Positions 14,824 through 24,147 of a DNA stretch of 64,000 bases are shown piece by piece; within the stretch, counting starts at the first letter, position 1; every line of letters starts with the position of its first letter. The stretch covers positions 1 through 64,000 of the forward strand of contig JAONGR010000005.1 of assembly GCA_028375605.1 (NCBI GenBank). Reading direction: 5' to 3'. A program made the position numbers and the translations under genes. This DNA is from Arcobacteraceae bacterium (GTDB lineage Bacteria; Campylobacterota; Campylobacteria; Campylobacterales; Arcobacteraceae). The notes beneath the pieces were generated by a model. It was not told the DNA's origin. It saw only the letters and a list, made by a program, of their open reading frames with translations, and made no database searches.

Positions 14824-15123
14824 ATGGCACAATTTATAAAAATACAAATGGAAGAAACTTATCAGATTCCTGATGAGTGGGAGTTAGTTACAAATGCAGA
14901 AGGGATAACAAAGATAAAAGTAAAAGAAAATGAATTTTACGATTTTGGAAGTATGCCTTATTGTTCATCTTCAGTAGAAGCTGATGAAGAGATGATGTTA
15001 ACTCCCGAAGAGTTTTTAGATTTACAATCAAATGGACTTGAAATATTAGTAGCAAATACAAATATCTCTAAAATTGAGAATGAAGATGAGATTAAAGAGA
15101 TTTTAGAATTTGATGATGAGTAG
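14824..15123 (+). CDS. small acidic hypothetical protein
   Basis: A 99-residue acidic protein with RBS GGAGAG. It starts MAQFIKIQMEETYQIPDEWE and contains a GSMPYCSSSVEADEEMMLTP stretch and an acidic C-terminus. I do not recognise a family and see no signal or membrane segment. Stands alone after the toxin-antitoxin pair and converges with pagL. Confidence 0.55.
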   Translation: MAQFIKIQMEETYQIPDEWELVTNAEGITKIKVKENEFYDFGSMPYCSSSVEADEEMMLTPEEFLDLQSNGLEILVANTNISKIENEDEIKEILEFDDE

Positions 15124-15131
15124 ATAGAGTA

Positions 15132-15164
15132 TATGTATAAATGATAATCTAAAATTTATACATA
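15132..15164. terminator. bidirectional AT-rich hairpin between convergent genes
   Basis: TATGTATAAAT / ATTTATACATA, perfect 11-bp stem with an 11-nt loop, between the end of the acidic protein gene and the end of pagL. No strong T run; AT-rich stem. Confidence 0.45.
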
Positions 15165-15691
15165 TAATTTATGAGTATAATATCTATACCGTCATTAGGT
15201 TCTTTAATACTACCATTAGAATAATGAAAATAGTCAAAACTTAATTTATGTTTCTTATAAAGTACTCCAAGACCTATTCTATCTTCAAATTGAAAATGTG
15301 TTGAATATTGTTTATTATCAGCCGATGTCTTGGAAATATATGTGACTCCAATACCTGCATGTATAAAAGGGCTTAGGTCTTTTATCTTTGTTTTAAAATA
15401 ATATTCAAAAACTGGAGAAAATGCCAAACCATATATTTGAGATTCTTTATAGTCCCATTTATTAAGTGATAAATCATAAAAACCTTCTAAATAACCATTT
15501 CTATTTTCATAAATTTTGGAAGTAAAATCTTTCTGTAATCCTAATTTAAATACATTTTTATTTAATTTATTTTGTCCGAATCCAATCGAAATAGAATTTA
15601 TAAGTTTTGTATCTTTTACTTCTGATGCAAATATAGAGTATGCTGTTAATAGAAAATATATTATTATTTTTTTCAATTTTAACCTTTCCAT
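15149..15691 (-). CDS. pagL: lipid A 3-O-deacylase, PagL family
   Basis: A 180-residue outer-membrane beta-barrel enzyme expected to remove the 3-O acyl chain of lipid A. Signal peptide (KKIIIYFLLTAYSIFASEV), alternating strands through the body, ISPFIHAG-like segment (LSPFIHAGIGVTYISKT) and the active-site region FDYFHYSNGSIKEPNDGID, which matches the His-x-Ser catalytic motif and PNxG of PagL. The terminal Tyr/Phe residue (YMYKF) suits barrel insertion. Monocistronic. It may adjust surface LPS in response to environment; regulation not visible. Confidence 0.8.
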   Translation of the reverse strand: MERLKLKKIIIYFLLTAYSIFASEVKDTKLINSISIGFGQNKLNKNVFKLGLQKDFTSKIYENRNGYLEGFYDLSLNKWDYKESQIYGLAFSPVFEYYFKTKIKDLSPFIHAGIGVTYISKTSADNKQYSTHFQFEDRIGLGVLYKKHKLSFDYFHYSNGSIKEPNDGIDIILINYMYKF

Positions 15692-15814
15692 TCAATAAAG
15701 ATAATACTTAATAATAAATATTATAATAACTATTTTATTAAAATTTAATAAAATACTATGAAGTTTGATTTGAATATAAATATACTATAATGCAAAAAAA
15801 TTTAAGGACTAATA

Positions 15815-16093
15815 ATGCCAAATATAAAAAATGAATTGAAACAAGTTATAGTAAAGACAATGATTCCTGAGACTGAAGATTATTTAGAAGAGTTACATGA
15901 GGGATATGAAACTAAAACGATATCCGATGAGGACAAAGAGACGATGAGAGATATGGAGTCTTTTTTAGTTGAACTTCAAAATATTTTACAATTAGTCGAT
16001 GAAGATAAAATCACAGATGAAGAAGCACAAGATGTTCATGAAAAAATTACTGCAATGTTACATGAAAGTGATGAATCAAATCATTCATCATAA
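15815..16093 (+). CDS. small acidic hypothetical protein
   Basis: A 92-residue, strongly acidic helical protein (MPNIKNELKQVIVKTMIPET ... EDKITDEEAQDVHEKITAML). RBS AAGGACT. No membrane segment or known motif. It stands alone about 110 bp before the first sensor kinase. Function not recognised. Confidence 0.55.
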   Translation: MPNIKNELKQVIVKTMIPETEDYLEELHEGYETKTISDEDKETMRDMESFLVELQNILQLVDEDKITDEEAQDVHEKITAMLHESDESNHSS

Positions 16094-16205
16094 ATAAAGG
16101 GTGTTAATGAGTATATATTTTATATGTAATTCGTTATAATTAAAAAAGCGTACTATAGTTATAAGTAATCATTATTTAAACATACCCAATTTATAGAAAG
16201 AAATC

Positions 16206-18629
16206 ATGCCTATATCCAAAATATCTCACTTTGCAAAACTATTTATTTTATTGTTTCTTTTTCAAGCTATTTGTTTTGCAAAAATAGATTTAACTATTAA
16301 AGAAAAACAATTTTTAAAAGATCATCCAATAATAACTTTAGGTATAGGAAAAGGTTGGATACCGTATATCATAGAAAACAATGAAGGGGTACTAACTGGT
16401 CATAATATTGATATAGTAAATGAAATAGAAAAACACAGTGGATTAAAAATAAAATTTCATTCTGATAAATGGTCAAAAGTTTTAAAAGAAGCAGAGCTTG
16501 GAAATATTGATGGTTTAGCTATGAGTGTAGCACACAAAGAAAGATCAAATAAATTTGATTTTACAAATATGTATGGCTCAATGCAAAAACTTATATTTAC
16601 AAGAAAACAAGATGAAAAAATTTCTACCCTCAAACAACTCGAAGGAAAATCTTTAGCAGTTTTAGAGAGTAACTTATTAGAGTTAAAAATAGCAAGAAAA
16701 CTTGAAAATGTTAAGATAGTATTATTTACTAGCTATATAGAAGCAATAAAAGCTGTTTCTTTGGGTACGGTAGATGCTATGATTGGAGAAGTAGGAATAC
16801 TTCACGTCAGCAATAAAATAGGAATGCCTTACTTAGAACCATCAATATTTTTAGAAGACAAATTGAATATGGTTTTTAGTATTAGAAATGATTGGCCAGA
16901 AGCTACTAGTATAATAAATAAATCTCTTAGAGTAATGGGAGAAGTAGAGCTATTGGAGATTCAACATAAATGGTTTTTAAAAAATCCCAGTAAACATAAA
17001 GGTTCTCATCCTTTGAGTTTAGAAGAAAAAGGGTATTTAAAAAAGAAAAAAGTTGTAAATGTATGTATTGATCCAAATTGGATGCCTTTTGAGGCGTTTG
17101 ATGAAAATGGTAAACACATAGGTTTATCCTCTGATTATTTTGATAAATTTAGAAAAGAGCTTGATATTCCTTTAAATATTATCAAAACAGACAGTTGGCA
17201 TGAAACATTAGAATTTACTAAGTCAAGAAAATGTGATGTTATATCTTTAGCTATGAAAACAGAGCAAAGGTCAAAATATTTAAACTTTACACAGCCTTAT
17301 TTAAAAACACCATTAGTATTAGCTACGAAACTTGATAAGAGTTTTGTGAATGATTTTAATACTTTATCCAATCAAAAACTTGGAATACCAAAGGGGTATG
17401 CATTTGTAGAGTTACTAAAAAAATCATATCCAAATTTAAATATTATTGAAGTAGATAATATTCATGAAGGATTAGAAAAAGTTATTGATGGAAAACATTT
17501 TGGATATATTGGAACTTTAAATTCAATAGGCTATTTATTTCAAAGAGAATTTGCAGGTGATCTTAAAATTGCAGGTAAGTTTGATGAAAAATGGGAGTTA
17601 GGTACAGCAGTAAGAGATGATGATAAAATTTTGTTAAATATCTTTAATAAACTTATATCAAATATCGATGAGAAAGAAACCCAAAAAATTTTTAATAAAT
17701 GGATTACTCTGAAATATGAAGAAAAGGTAGATTATAGTTTACTAATAAGATTTATATTATTTGCATTTATCATTATACTTATATTTGTATTTTGGAATAA
17801 AAAATTATCTTCTTTAGTAGATGAAAAGACCAAGGAATTACAAGATATAAATCAAAATTTAGAAAAAAGAATTATTGAAGAGGTTACTAAAAGTAAAAAG
17901 ATAGAGCAAAAACTATTTCAAGAAGAAAAAATGATAAGTATAGGCGAGTTAATCGGAAATATCGCTCACCAATGGAGACAACCACTCTCTATTATATCGA
18001 CATCGGCTAGTTCTATGGAGGTAAGTAAGGAATTAGGATTATTATCTGATAAAGAATTTTATTCATCATGTAAATCTATTAATAATAGTGCTCAGTATCT
18101 TTCCAAAACAATAGATGACTTTAGAGATTATATAAAAAAAGACAAGAAAGAAACTAGATTTTATTTACACAAAGATATTGAAAATTTTTTAAATCTAGTT
18201 GATACAATTATTGTAGAAAACAATATAAATATTATTAGTACTTTAGATGAAAAAATTCAACTTAATGGATTTGAAAATGGGTTAATACAATCACTAATTA
18301 ATATATTTAATAATTCAAAAGATGCATTAATAGAAAATGAAATAAAAAATAAACTAATATTTATATCCACAATGATAGAGAATGATTATGTGGTTATTAG
18401 AGTAAAAGATAATGGAGGAGGAATTCCTACAAATAACTTGACAAAAATATTTGAGCCTTACTTTACGACTAAGCATAAATCTGTCGGTACAGGACTTGGT
18501 CTTCATCTTGCTTATAATATTATTGTAGAATCAATGAAGGGTACAATTGAGGCTGTAAATAAAAAATATACTTATGAAGGTATAGAATATAAAGGCGCAG
18601 AATTCGTAATTACATTGCCAATAAAGTAA
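16206..18629 (+). CDS. sensor histidine kinase with two periplasmic solute-binding domains
   Basis: An 807-residue membrane kinase. Signal segment (LFILLFLFQAICFA), then two family-3 solute-binding domains (about residues 40-260 and 280-500; VVNVCIDPNWMPFEAFDENG marks the second), a membrane helix (LLIRFILFAFIIILIFVFW, about 512-530), a coiled linker, and the kinase core: H-box GELIGNIAHQWRQPLS with the phospho-acceptor at about His588, N box NIFNNSKDALIENE, G1 DNGGGI and G2 GTGLGLHLAYNI. It likely senses an amino acid or related small molecule in the periplasm. No cognate response regulator is adjacent. The kinase core is nearly shared by three further kinases downstream. Confidence 0.88.
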   Translation: MPISKISHFAKLFILLFLFQAICFAKIDLTIKEKQFLKDHPIITLGIGKGWIPYIIENNEGVLTGHNIDIVNEIEKHSGLKIKFHSDKWSKVLKEAELGNIDGLAMSVAHKERSNKFDFTNMYGSMQKLIFTRKQDEKISTLKQLEGKSLAVLESNLLELKIARKLENVKIVLFTSYIEAIKAVSLGTVDAMIGEVGILHVSNKIGMPYLEPSIFLEDKLNMVFSIRNDWPEATSIINKSLRVMGEVELLEIQHKWFLKNPSKHKGSHPLSLEEKGYLKKKKVVNVCIDPNWMPFEAFDENGKHIGLSSDYFDKFRKELDIPLNIIKTDSWHETLEFTKSRKCDVISLAMKTEQRSKYLNFTQPYLKTPLVLATKLDKSFVNDFNTLSNQKLGIPKGYAFVELLKKSYPNLNIIEVDNIHEGLEKVIDGKHFGYIGTLNSIGYLFQREFAGDLKIAGKFDEKWELGTAVRDDDKILLNIFNKLISNIDEKETQKIFNKWITLKYEEKVDYSLLIRFILFAFIIILIFVFWNKKLSSLVDEKTKELQDINQNLEKRIIEEVTKSKKIEQKLFQEEKMISIGELIGNIAHQWRQPLSIISTSASSMEVSKELGLLSDKEFYSSCKSINNSAQYLSKTIDDFRDYIKKDKKETRFYLHKDIENFLNLVDTIIVENNINIISTLDEKIQLNGFENGLIQSLINIFNNSKDALIENEIKNKLIFISTMIENDYVVIRVKDNGGGIPTNNLTKIFEPYFTTKHKSVGTGLGLHLAYNIIVESMKGTIEAVNKKYTYEGIEYKGAEFVITLPIK

Positions 18630-18751
18630 ACTTCTTTTAATATTAACGACTGACTATATTTTCTTAATTGAATATAATTTATACATATGGGTTAAATATC
18701 TATTATGTAATTAAGATAAAATATAATAAGAAATCATTAAGAAGGATTTAC

Positions 18752-20383
18752 TTGAGTATTGTAAAAAAAAGAAATATTTATTATCTTTTAACTATTATTA
18801 CTTTATCAATCTTCTTTATTATATCTAGAGATATTGTGTGGAGAGGCTCTACTACTCTTCATACTATAATGGAAGTTATCGCAACAATTCTTGCTATAAT
18901 TATTGGTATCTCTTCTCTTGTCCGTTTTCATGCAAAACGTGATGAGGTATTATTTCTTTTTATTGGAGCCGGATTTTTAGGAACAGGTTTTTTAGATGGA
19001 TATCATGCAACTGTAACTTCAGAGTTTTTTAAAAACGTGTATCCTTCTCCTCCTGAAAGTCTGATTCCTTGGAGTTGGGTTGCTTCTCGATTATATTTAT
19101 CGATTTTCTTTTTTATTGCATATTATAAGTGGAAAATACATCAAGACACAAATACTAATTTAGTATATTTCATTACATTTATAACAACAATTAGTGTGTT
19201 TTTATTTTTTGCTTTAGTTCCTTTACCCTCAGCTTATTATCCTAATCTATTTTTTCATAGACCAGAAGAGTTTCTACCCGCTGTATTTTTTGGTATAGCA
19301 TTATATGGTTTCTATACTAAAGGGGAATGGAAAAAGAATATATTTGAACATTGGTTAATTTTATCTTTAATAGTTAATTTTTTATCGCAAGTATTATTTA
19401 TGTCGTTTTCAGTTAGGCTTTTCGATTTTGGATTTGACATTGCTCATTTATTAAAAAAGCTAAGTTACATTGCTGTTTTGATTGGGGTTTATCTCAGTAT
19501 GTTAGCTTCTTTTAAAAGAGAAGTTCTCTTAACTAATAATTTGAATAGGGAAATAAATAATACAACTAAGGCATTAAATAAAAGTAAAGAAGATCTTCAA
19601 AAATTGAATACAACTTTAGAACACAGAATAAAAGAAGAACTTAAAAAAAATATAGAGCAAGAGCGTCAAATATTCGAACAATCAAAATTAGCATCGATGG
19701 GAGAGATGATAGGAAATATAGCACATCAATGGAGGCAACCATTGTCTGTAATAGCTACAGGAGCTACAGGTATGCAAATGCAAAATAATTATAATTTACT
19801 GAATAAAGAGATGATTGATACTACATGTGATTCTATTAATAGAAATGCACAATATTTATCTAATACCATCGATGATTTTAGAAATTATATTAAGGGAGAT
19901 AGTGTAAAGAAAGTCTTTAGTTTAACCAAAGAGATTACTAGCTTTTTACATTTAATTGATAGCACAATTAAAAGTGTTCACATAAACGTGATATTGAATT
20001 TAAAAGATGATATTATGCTTTGTGGTTATCCTAATGAATTAATTCAATGCCTTATAAATTTATTTAATAATTCTAAAGATGTTTTAACCATACTAGAAAG
20101 TGAAAGATTAATATTTGTCTCAACATTTATTGAAAATAAAAATGTGATTATCTCATTTAAAGATAATGCAGGTGGGATACCAGAGGAAATATTACCTAAA
20201 ATTTTTGAACCATATTTTACAACAAAACATAAAAGCCAAGGAACTGGTCTCGGGCTTCATATGACTTATAATTTAATAGTTGATGGTATGAATGGAACTA
20301 TAATGGCGTCAACCGTGACATATAATTATGAAGATAATGAATATACCGGTGTAGAATTTATTATATCTTTGCCGATTAGTTAA
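18752..20383 (+). CDS. sensor histidine kinase with multi-helix membrane sensor (MASE3-like)
   Basis: About 543 residues from TTG 18752, which has a good RBS (AGAAGGAT); the track start at 18668 adds a 28-residue tail without RBS. About seven membrane helices form the first 250 residues; TLHTIMEVIATILAIIIGIS and FLGTGFLDGYHATV resemble MASE3-type sensor domains, an uncertain match. Then a coiled coil and kinase core: GEMIGNIAHQWRQPLS (His about 325), NLFNNSKDVL, DNAGGIPEEI, GTGLGLHMTYNLIVDG. The end overlaps the convergent peroxiredoxin gene by 8 bp. Ligand unknown. Confidence 0.85.
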   Translation: MSIVKKRNIYYLLTIITLSIFFIISRDIVWRGSTTLHTIMEVIATILAIIIGISSLVRFHAKRDEVLFLFIGAGFLGTGFLDGYHATVTSEFFKNVYPSPPESLIPWSWVASRLYLSIFFFIAYYKWKIHQDTNTNLVYFITFITTISVFLFFALVPLPSAYYPNLFFHRPEEFLPAVFFGIALYGFYTKGEWKKNIFEHWLILSLIVNFLSQVLFMSFSVRLFDFGFDIAHLLKKLSYIAVLIGVYLSMLASFKREVLLTNNLNREINNTTKALNKSKEDLQKLNTTLEHRIKEELKKNIEQERQIFEQSKLASMGEMIGNIAHQWRQPLSVIATGATGMQMQNNYNLLNKEMIDTTCDSINRNAQYLSNTIDDFRNYIKGDSVKKVFSLTKEITSFLHLIDSTIKSVHINVILNLKDDIMLCGYPNELIQCLINLFNNSKDVLTILESERLIFVSTFIENKNVIISFKDNAGGIPEEILPKIFEPYFTTKHKSQGTGLGLHMTYNLIVDGMNGTIMASTVTYNYEDNEYTGVEFIISLPIS

Positions 20384-21029
20384 ATAATCTCTTTAACTCT
20401 TCAATAATATCATCAGGCTCGGCTCTTGTACGATAATCTACATCTAAATAACGCCAGACAACAACTCCTTGTTTTGATATAATAAATGTTGCAGGTATAG
20501 GGATGATATTTGCATTTCCATTATTTATTTCTTCAAGATTTAGATTTCGATCATTTTTCATGTGTTCTAAAAGAAATTCAGGAACTTCCCACGCTACACC
20601 ATAGTTTGATGCTGTTTGTGCATTTTGATCAGATAGAATAATAAAGTCCATATTATCAATATCTGTTTTACTAAATGACTCATCAGGAACTTCTGGACTT
20701 ATTGCTACAAGTTGGGCACCAAGAGCATGTATATCTGAAAGTTTAGATTGTAATGCTTTAAGTTGTAAATTACAATATGGACACCAGCTTCCACGATAAA
20801 ATGTCACTATCAAAGAACCTTCTTTTAACAAATCAGTTAACGATACTAATTCACCTTTTGCATTTGGCAAATTAAATTCAGGAGCTATTTTTGTAACTTC
20901 GATTGCATTTTTCCCTTCCTGAAAAACTTTTGCTTGAGCTATAATTTCATCTACACCTTTCATGAAATCTGGATTTGCTTTTCTTCCCATTTCGACTTTT
21001 TCTTCTGTTTGTTCTTTTAAATTTTTCAT
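20376..21029 (-). CDS. peroxiredoxin-like protein (AhpC/TSA superfamily)
   Basis: A 217-residue cytosolic thioredoxin-fold protein. APEFNLPNAKGELVSLTDLL and IVTFYRGSWCPYCNLQLKAL contain the redox CPYC motif; AISPEVPD and PATFIISKQGVVVWRYLDVD complete the fold. The CxxC replaces the PxxxTxxC motif of true peroxiredoxins, as in the peroxiredoxin-like AhpC/TSA-2 group. It reduces peroxides or disulfides by inference. Divergently transcribed from the FrnE/DsbA-like gene with a 96-bp shared promoter region, so co-regulation under oxidative stress is plausible. Confidence 0.8.
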   Translation of the reverse strand: MKNLKEQTEEKVEMGRKANPDFMKGVDEIIAQAKVFQEGKNAIEVTKIAPEFNLPNAKGELVSLTDLLKEGSLIVTFYRGSWCPYCNLQLKALQSKLSDIHALGAQLVAISPEVPDESFSKTDIDNMDFIILSDQNAQTASNYGVAWEVPEFLLEHMKNDRNLNLEEINNGNANIIPIPATFIISKQGVVVWRYLDVDYRTRAEPDDIIEELKRLFN

Positions 21030-21125
21030 CTAGTTCCTTTTTTGATTATTTATTTTATAATAAATAAACTTAAGTTTTAGAATAATTGTTCTATAATTTA
21101 AATAATGAGAAAAAAGGTAAATAAT

Positions 21126-21842
21126 ATGAAAAAAATAATTTTAGCAGTGATGATGATATTAGGATTAGTGACTACATTAAATGCAGACATCAATAAAGAA
21201 AAAATAAAAATTGATATTGTATCTGATGTTGTATGTCCTTGGTGTGCTATTGGGTATAAGAGATTAAGTAAAGCAATAGAAGAGTTAAATTTAGAGAATC
21301 ATGTCGAAGTAGTATGGCATCCTTTTGAGCTTAATCCAAATATGCCAAGTCAAGGACAAAATGCAAATGAGTATCTTATGAATAAACTTAGACTAAGCAA
21401 AGGTGGTTTGATAAAAAAAAGACAAAGTGTGACCGCTCTTGGTGCCGAAACTGGATTTAAGTTTGATTATTTTGCAAAAATGAAAAAAGTGAATACATTT
21501 AATGCTCATGTGTTATTAGATTATGCAAAAGAATTTGGAAAACAAACAGAACTCAAAGTACGATTACAGCAAGCATATTTTGGAGAAAGAAAAGATATAA
21601 ATGATTTTGATGTTTTATATAATGAGTTGGAACGAGTAGGATTAAATGCAAGCGAAGCTATGAAAAGACTTGATGATAAAAAATCTATACAACGTGTTAA
21701 GGATGAAGAAAAATACTGGAAAAGTAGAGGTGTATATGCAATTCCTACTATGGTATTTGATAATAGTATAGTTCGTCAAGGTGCAAATCAGGTGGAGGTT
21801 TATAAAGAATTATTAACACAGTTAATGGATAAAAGAAAATAG
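21126..21842 (+). CDS. exported DsbA/FrnE-like thiol oxidoreductase
   Basis: About 238 residues from ATG 21126 (RBS AAGG), which gives a clean signal peptide MKKIILAVMMILGLVTTLNA; the track start is 7 codons earlier. IDIVSDVVCPWCAIGYKRL with CPWC, WHPFELNPNMPSQGQN and the late GVYAIPTMVF cis-proline region are typical of FrnE-type DsbA proteins (HCCA isomerase-like fold). FrnE proteins are often cytosolic; a secreted version suggests periplasmic disulfide work. Divergent from the peroxiredoxin-like gene. Confidence 0.82.
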   Translation: MKKIILAVMMILGLVTTLNADINKEKIKIDIVSDVVCPWCAIGYKRLSKAIEELNLENHVEVVWHPFELNPNMPSQGQNANEYLMNKLRLSKGGLIKKRQSVTALGAETGFKFDYFAKMKKVNTFNAHVLLDYAKEFGKQTELKVRLQQAYFGERKDINDFDVLYNELERVGLNASEAMKRLDDKKSIQRVKDEEKYWKSRGVYAIPTMVFDNSIVRQGANQVEVYKELLTQLMDKRK

Positions 21843-21967
21843 TTTATAGTGAAAATATGAGAATAATAGTTAAATTCTATTAATTTCTATTTGTTTAGAG
21901 TCTAAAATTTATCAAAACTTTATTCTATTTAGTATAAAGTTTAATTATATTAAAAGAAAGGTTTATC

Positions 21968-23146
21968 TTGTCATTTGATTTTTTAAAAATAAACGAATGT
22001 GATTCTGCATTATTAACATTATTAACAGATAAACTTCCTGATATGCTTTGGGTAAAAGATTTAGAGGGGAAATATCTGTATGCCAATCAAGCCTTATGTG
22101 ATGGTTTACTTATGGCGAAAGATATTTCAGAACCTATTGGAAAAGATGATGTTTTTTTTGCACTTAGAGAAAGAAATTTACATAAAGATAATTCGCAATG
22201 GCATACTTTTGGTGAATTATGTTTTGATAGTGATAAAGTTGTTATTGAAAATAACAAAGCAATGAAGTTTGAAGAGTATGGAAATGTAAAAGGTCAGCTA
22301 TTATATTTAGAAGTCAATAAAACACCTTATTATGATAAAGAGGGAAATATCATAGGTACTTTAGGTTCTGGACGAGACATAACTGAGTTAAAAAATACAC
22401 AGCTGAAACTTGAGCAACAATATGAAACAATAAAAGAGCAAGCTACCCATGTCTCTATGGGTGAAATGATAGGAAATATTGCACATCAATGGAGACAACC
22501 TCTTTCTATTATATCTACAGCAGCAACTGGTATGAAAGTTGAAAAAGAGTATGGTTTTTTAACAGATGAACATTTTTATAAATCATGTGATGCCATTAAT
22601 AATAATGCACAGTATCTTTCTCAAACAATAGAAGATTTTAGAAAATTTATTAAAGGTGATAGAATCAAAAAAGTGTTTAGTTTAAAAAAAGATATAGATA
22701 GTTTTTTAAATTTGGTAGATGGAACAATTAAAAATAATAATATCAACATTGAACTTGATATAGAAAAAGATATAGAGATAAATGGTTATGAAAATGAACT
22801 TATCCAATGTCTCATTAATATCTTTAATAACGCAAGAGATGCTTTATTGGAAAATAAGATAGTTAGACCATATATATTTATATCAATTGAAGAAGAAAAT
22901 GATTATGCAATTATTAAGATAAAAGATAACGCTAGCGGGATCAAAAATGATATCTTGTCTAAAATATTTGATCCATATTTTACAACTAAACATCAATCAC
23001 AAGGAACAGGATTAGGTCTGCATATGACATATAATCTAATAGTAGATGGTATGGATGGAGTAATTATAGCTCAAAATACAACTTTTACTTTTAAAAATGA
23101 TACATATAAAGGTGCAGAGTTTATAATACGGTTACCTATAAAATAG
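21968..23146 (+). CDS. cytosolic PAS-domain sensor histidine kinase
   Basis: A 392-residue soluble kinase starting at TTG with RBS AAAGG. Residues about 15-140 are a PAS domain (LPDMLWVKDLEGKYLYANQA ... YYDKEGNIIGTLGSGRDITE). The kinase core follows: GEMIGNIAHQWRQPLS (His about 173), NIFNNARDALLENK, G1 DNASGIKNDI (the usual first Gly is Ala-Ser here), G2 GTGLGLHMTYNLIVDG. No membrane segment. It may sense redox state or a small ligand in the cytosol. No response regulator next to it. Confidence 0.87.
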   Translation: MSFDFLKINECDSALLTLLTDKLPDMLWVKDLEGKYLYANQALCDGLLMAKDISEPIGKDDVFFALRERNLHKDNSQWHTFGELCFDSDKVVIENNKAMKFEEYGNVKGQLLYLEVNKTPYYDKEGNIIGTLGSGRDITELKNTQLKLEQQYETIKEQATHVSMGEMIGNIAHQWRQPLSIISTAATGMKVEKEYGFLTDEHFYKSCDAINNNAQYLSQTIEDFRKFIKGDRIKKVFSLKKDIDSFLNLVDGTIKNNNINIELDIEKDIEINGYENELIQCLINIFNNARDALLENKIVRPYIFISIEEENDYAIIKIKDNASGIKNDILSKIFDPYFTTKHQSQGTGLGLHMTYNLIVDGMDGVIIAQNTTFTFKNDTYKGAEFIIRLPIK

Positions 23147-23170
23147 ATATTTAAATGTTATCTATTTTTA
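23140..23170. terminator. bidirectional terminator between convergent kinase and mltB
   Basis: AAAATAGATA / TATCTATTTT, perfect 10-bp stem with a 9-nt loop, spanning both stop codons, with A/T runs at both ends. Confidence 0.65.
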
Positions 23171-24147
23171 TGTAATTTTTGGGCTAGTTGGTGTACTGCC
23201 ATTGCATAATATGCACTATGATTGTATCTTGTGATTACATAAAAGTTTTTTGCTGCATACCAAAGCTCATCATATGATTTTTTACTTAATTTTATAAGTC
23301 GTACTTTATCAAAGTATTCCCATCTTCCCTGCTTAGGTTTGATGCCACTTAACTCTTTTCTATGATATTTTGTGTTGTACCCTGTTTTGAGTTTTTTAAA
23401 CCTTTTCCCTTCATACGATACTCTTGTGGCTATCTCTTCCCCTTTTTTCCAACCATTTTCTTTGAGATAGTTTGCGATACTTGCAATTGCATCGTGTGGA
23501 TGCTGTAGGCTTACTTTTCCATCATTATTGAAATCTACTCCATATCCTTCGTAACTACTTGGCATAAATTGTCCCAGACCAATTGCTCCTGCATATGAAC
23601 CTTTTACTTTTTTTGGATTGAATTTTTGTTTGTAAGATAATCGAATAAATTTTGTTAACTCTTTAGTGAAAAACTTACTTCTTCTATTTTCTTCAAATGC
23701 CAATGTAGCTAGTGTATCAAAAACAGGGTATTTCCCCACATTTCCTCCGTATACACTTTCTATCCCTATAATCGCAGCGATATATTGTGCTGGAACTCCA
23801 TATTCTTTTTCTACTTTTTTAAAAACTGAATTATACTTCTGAAGAAAGTACTTGCCTTGGTCTATTCTTTTTTCAGTGACTTTGTATTTAACATAACGAT
23901 CCCATGCCCCATGGATAGGATAGTTTTTTTTCTCTGTTACAGTAGGTTTACTTTTTTTTATGGAAAATATTTTTAAAGGTGTTTTTTGTACCGTTACATC
24001 AGAGAATAGTTTTTGTAAATATGATGGTTTGTAATTGTATTGTGTTTCCATCATTTTAATAAAGGCAATAGTTTTTTTATTTTGGTTATAGTTTTTAGCT
24101 TCTACTGTAATAATAAATAGTAGAAATATAGTAATTATTTTCATCAA
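23158..24147 (-). CDS. mltB: lytic murein transglycosylase B
   Basis: A 329-residue peptidoglycan-cleaving enzyme that forms 1,6-anhydromuramyl ends. Signal peptide (IITIFLLFIITVEA), no lipobox seen. The SLT-2 core has PAQYIAAIIGIESVYGGNVG with the catalytic Glu, GSYAGAIGLGQFMPSSYEGY, and DFNNDGKVSLQHPHDAIASI with the calcium-type loop. Length and order fit MltB. Its start overlaps the NYN-LOTUS gene by 4 bp, an unrelated function, probably just a shared operon. Confidence 0.88.
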   Translation of the reverse strand: MMKIITIFLLFIITVEAKNYNQNKKTIAFIKMMETQYNYKPSYLQKLFSDVTVQKTPLKIFSIKKSKPTVTEKKNYPIHGAWDRYVKYKVTEKRIDQGKYFLQKYNSVFKKVEKEYGVPAQYIAAIIGIESVYGGNVGKYPVFDTLATLAFEENRRSKFFTKELTKFIRLSYKQKFNPKKVKGSYAGAIGLGQFMPSSYEGYGVDFNNDGKVSLQHPHDAIASIANYLKENGWKKGEEIATRVSYEGKRFKKLKTGYNTKYHRKELSGIKPKQGRWEYFDKVRLIKLSKKSYDELWYAAKNFYVITRYNHSAYYAMAVHQLAQKLHKNR

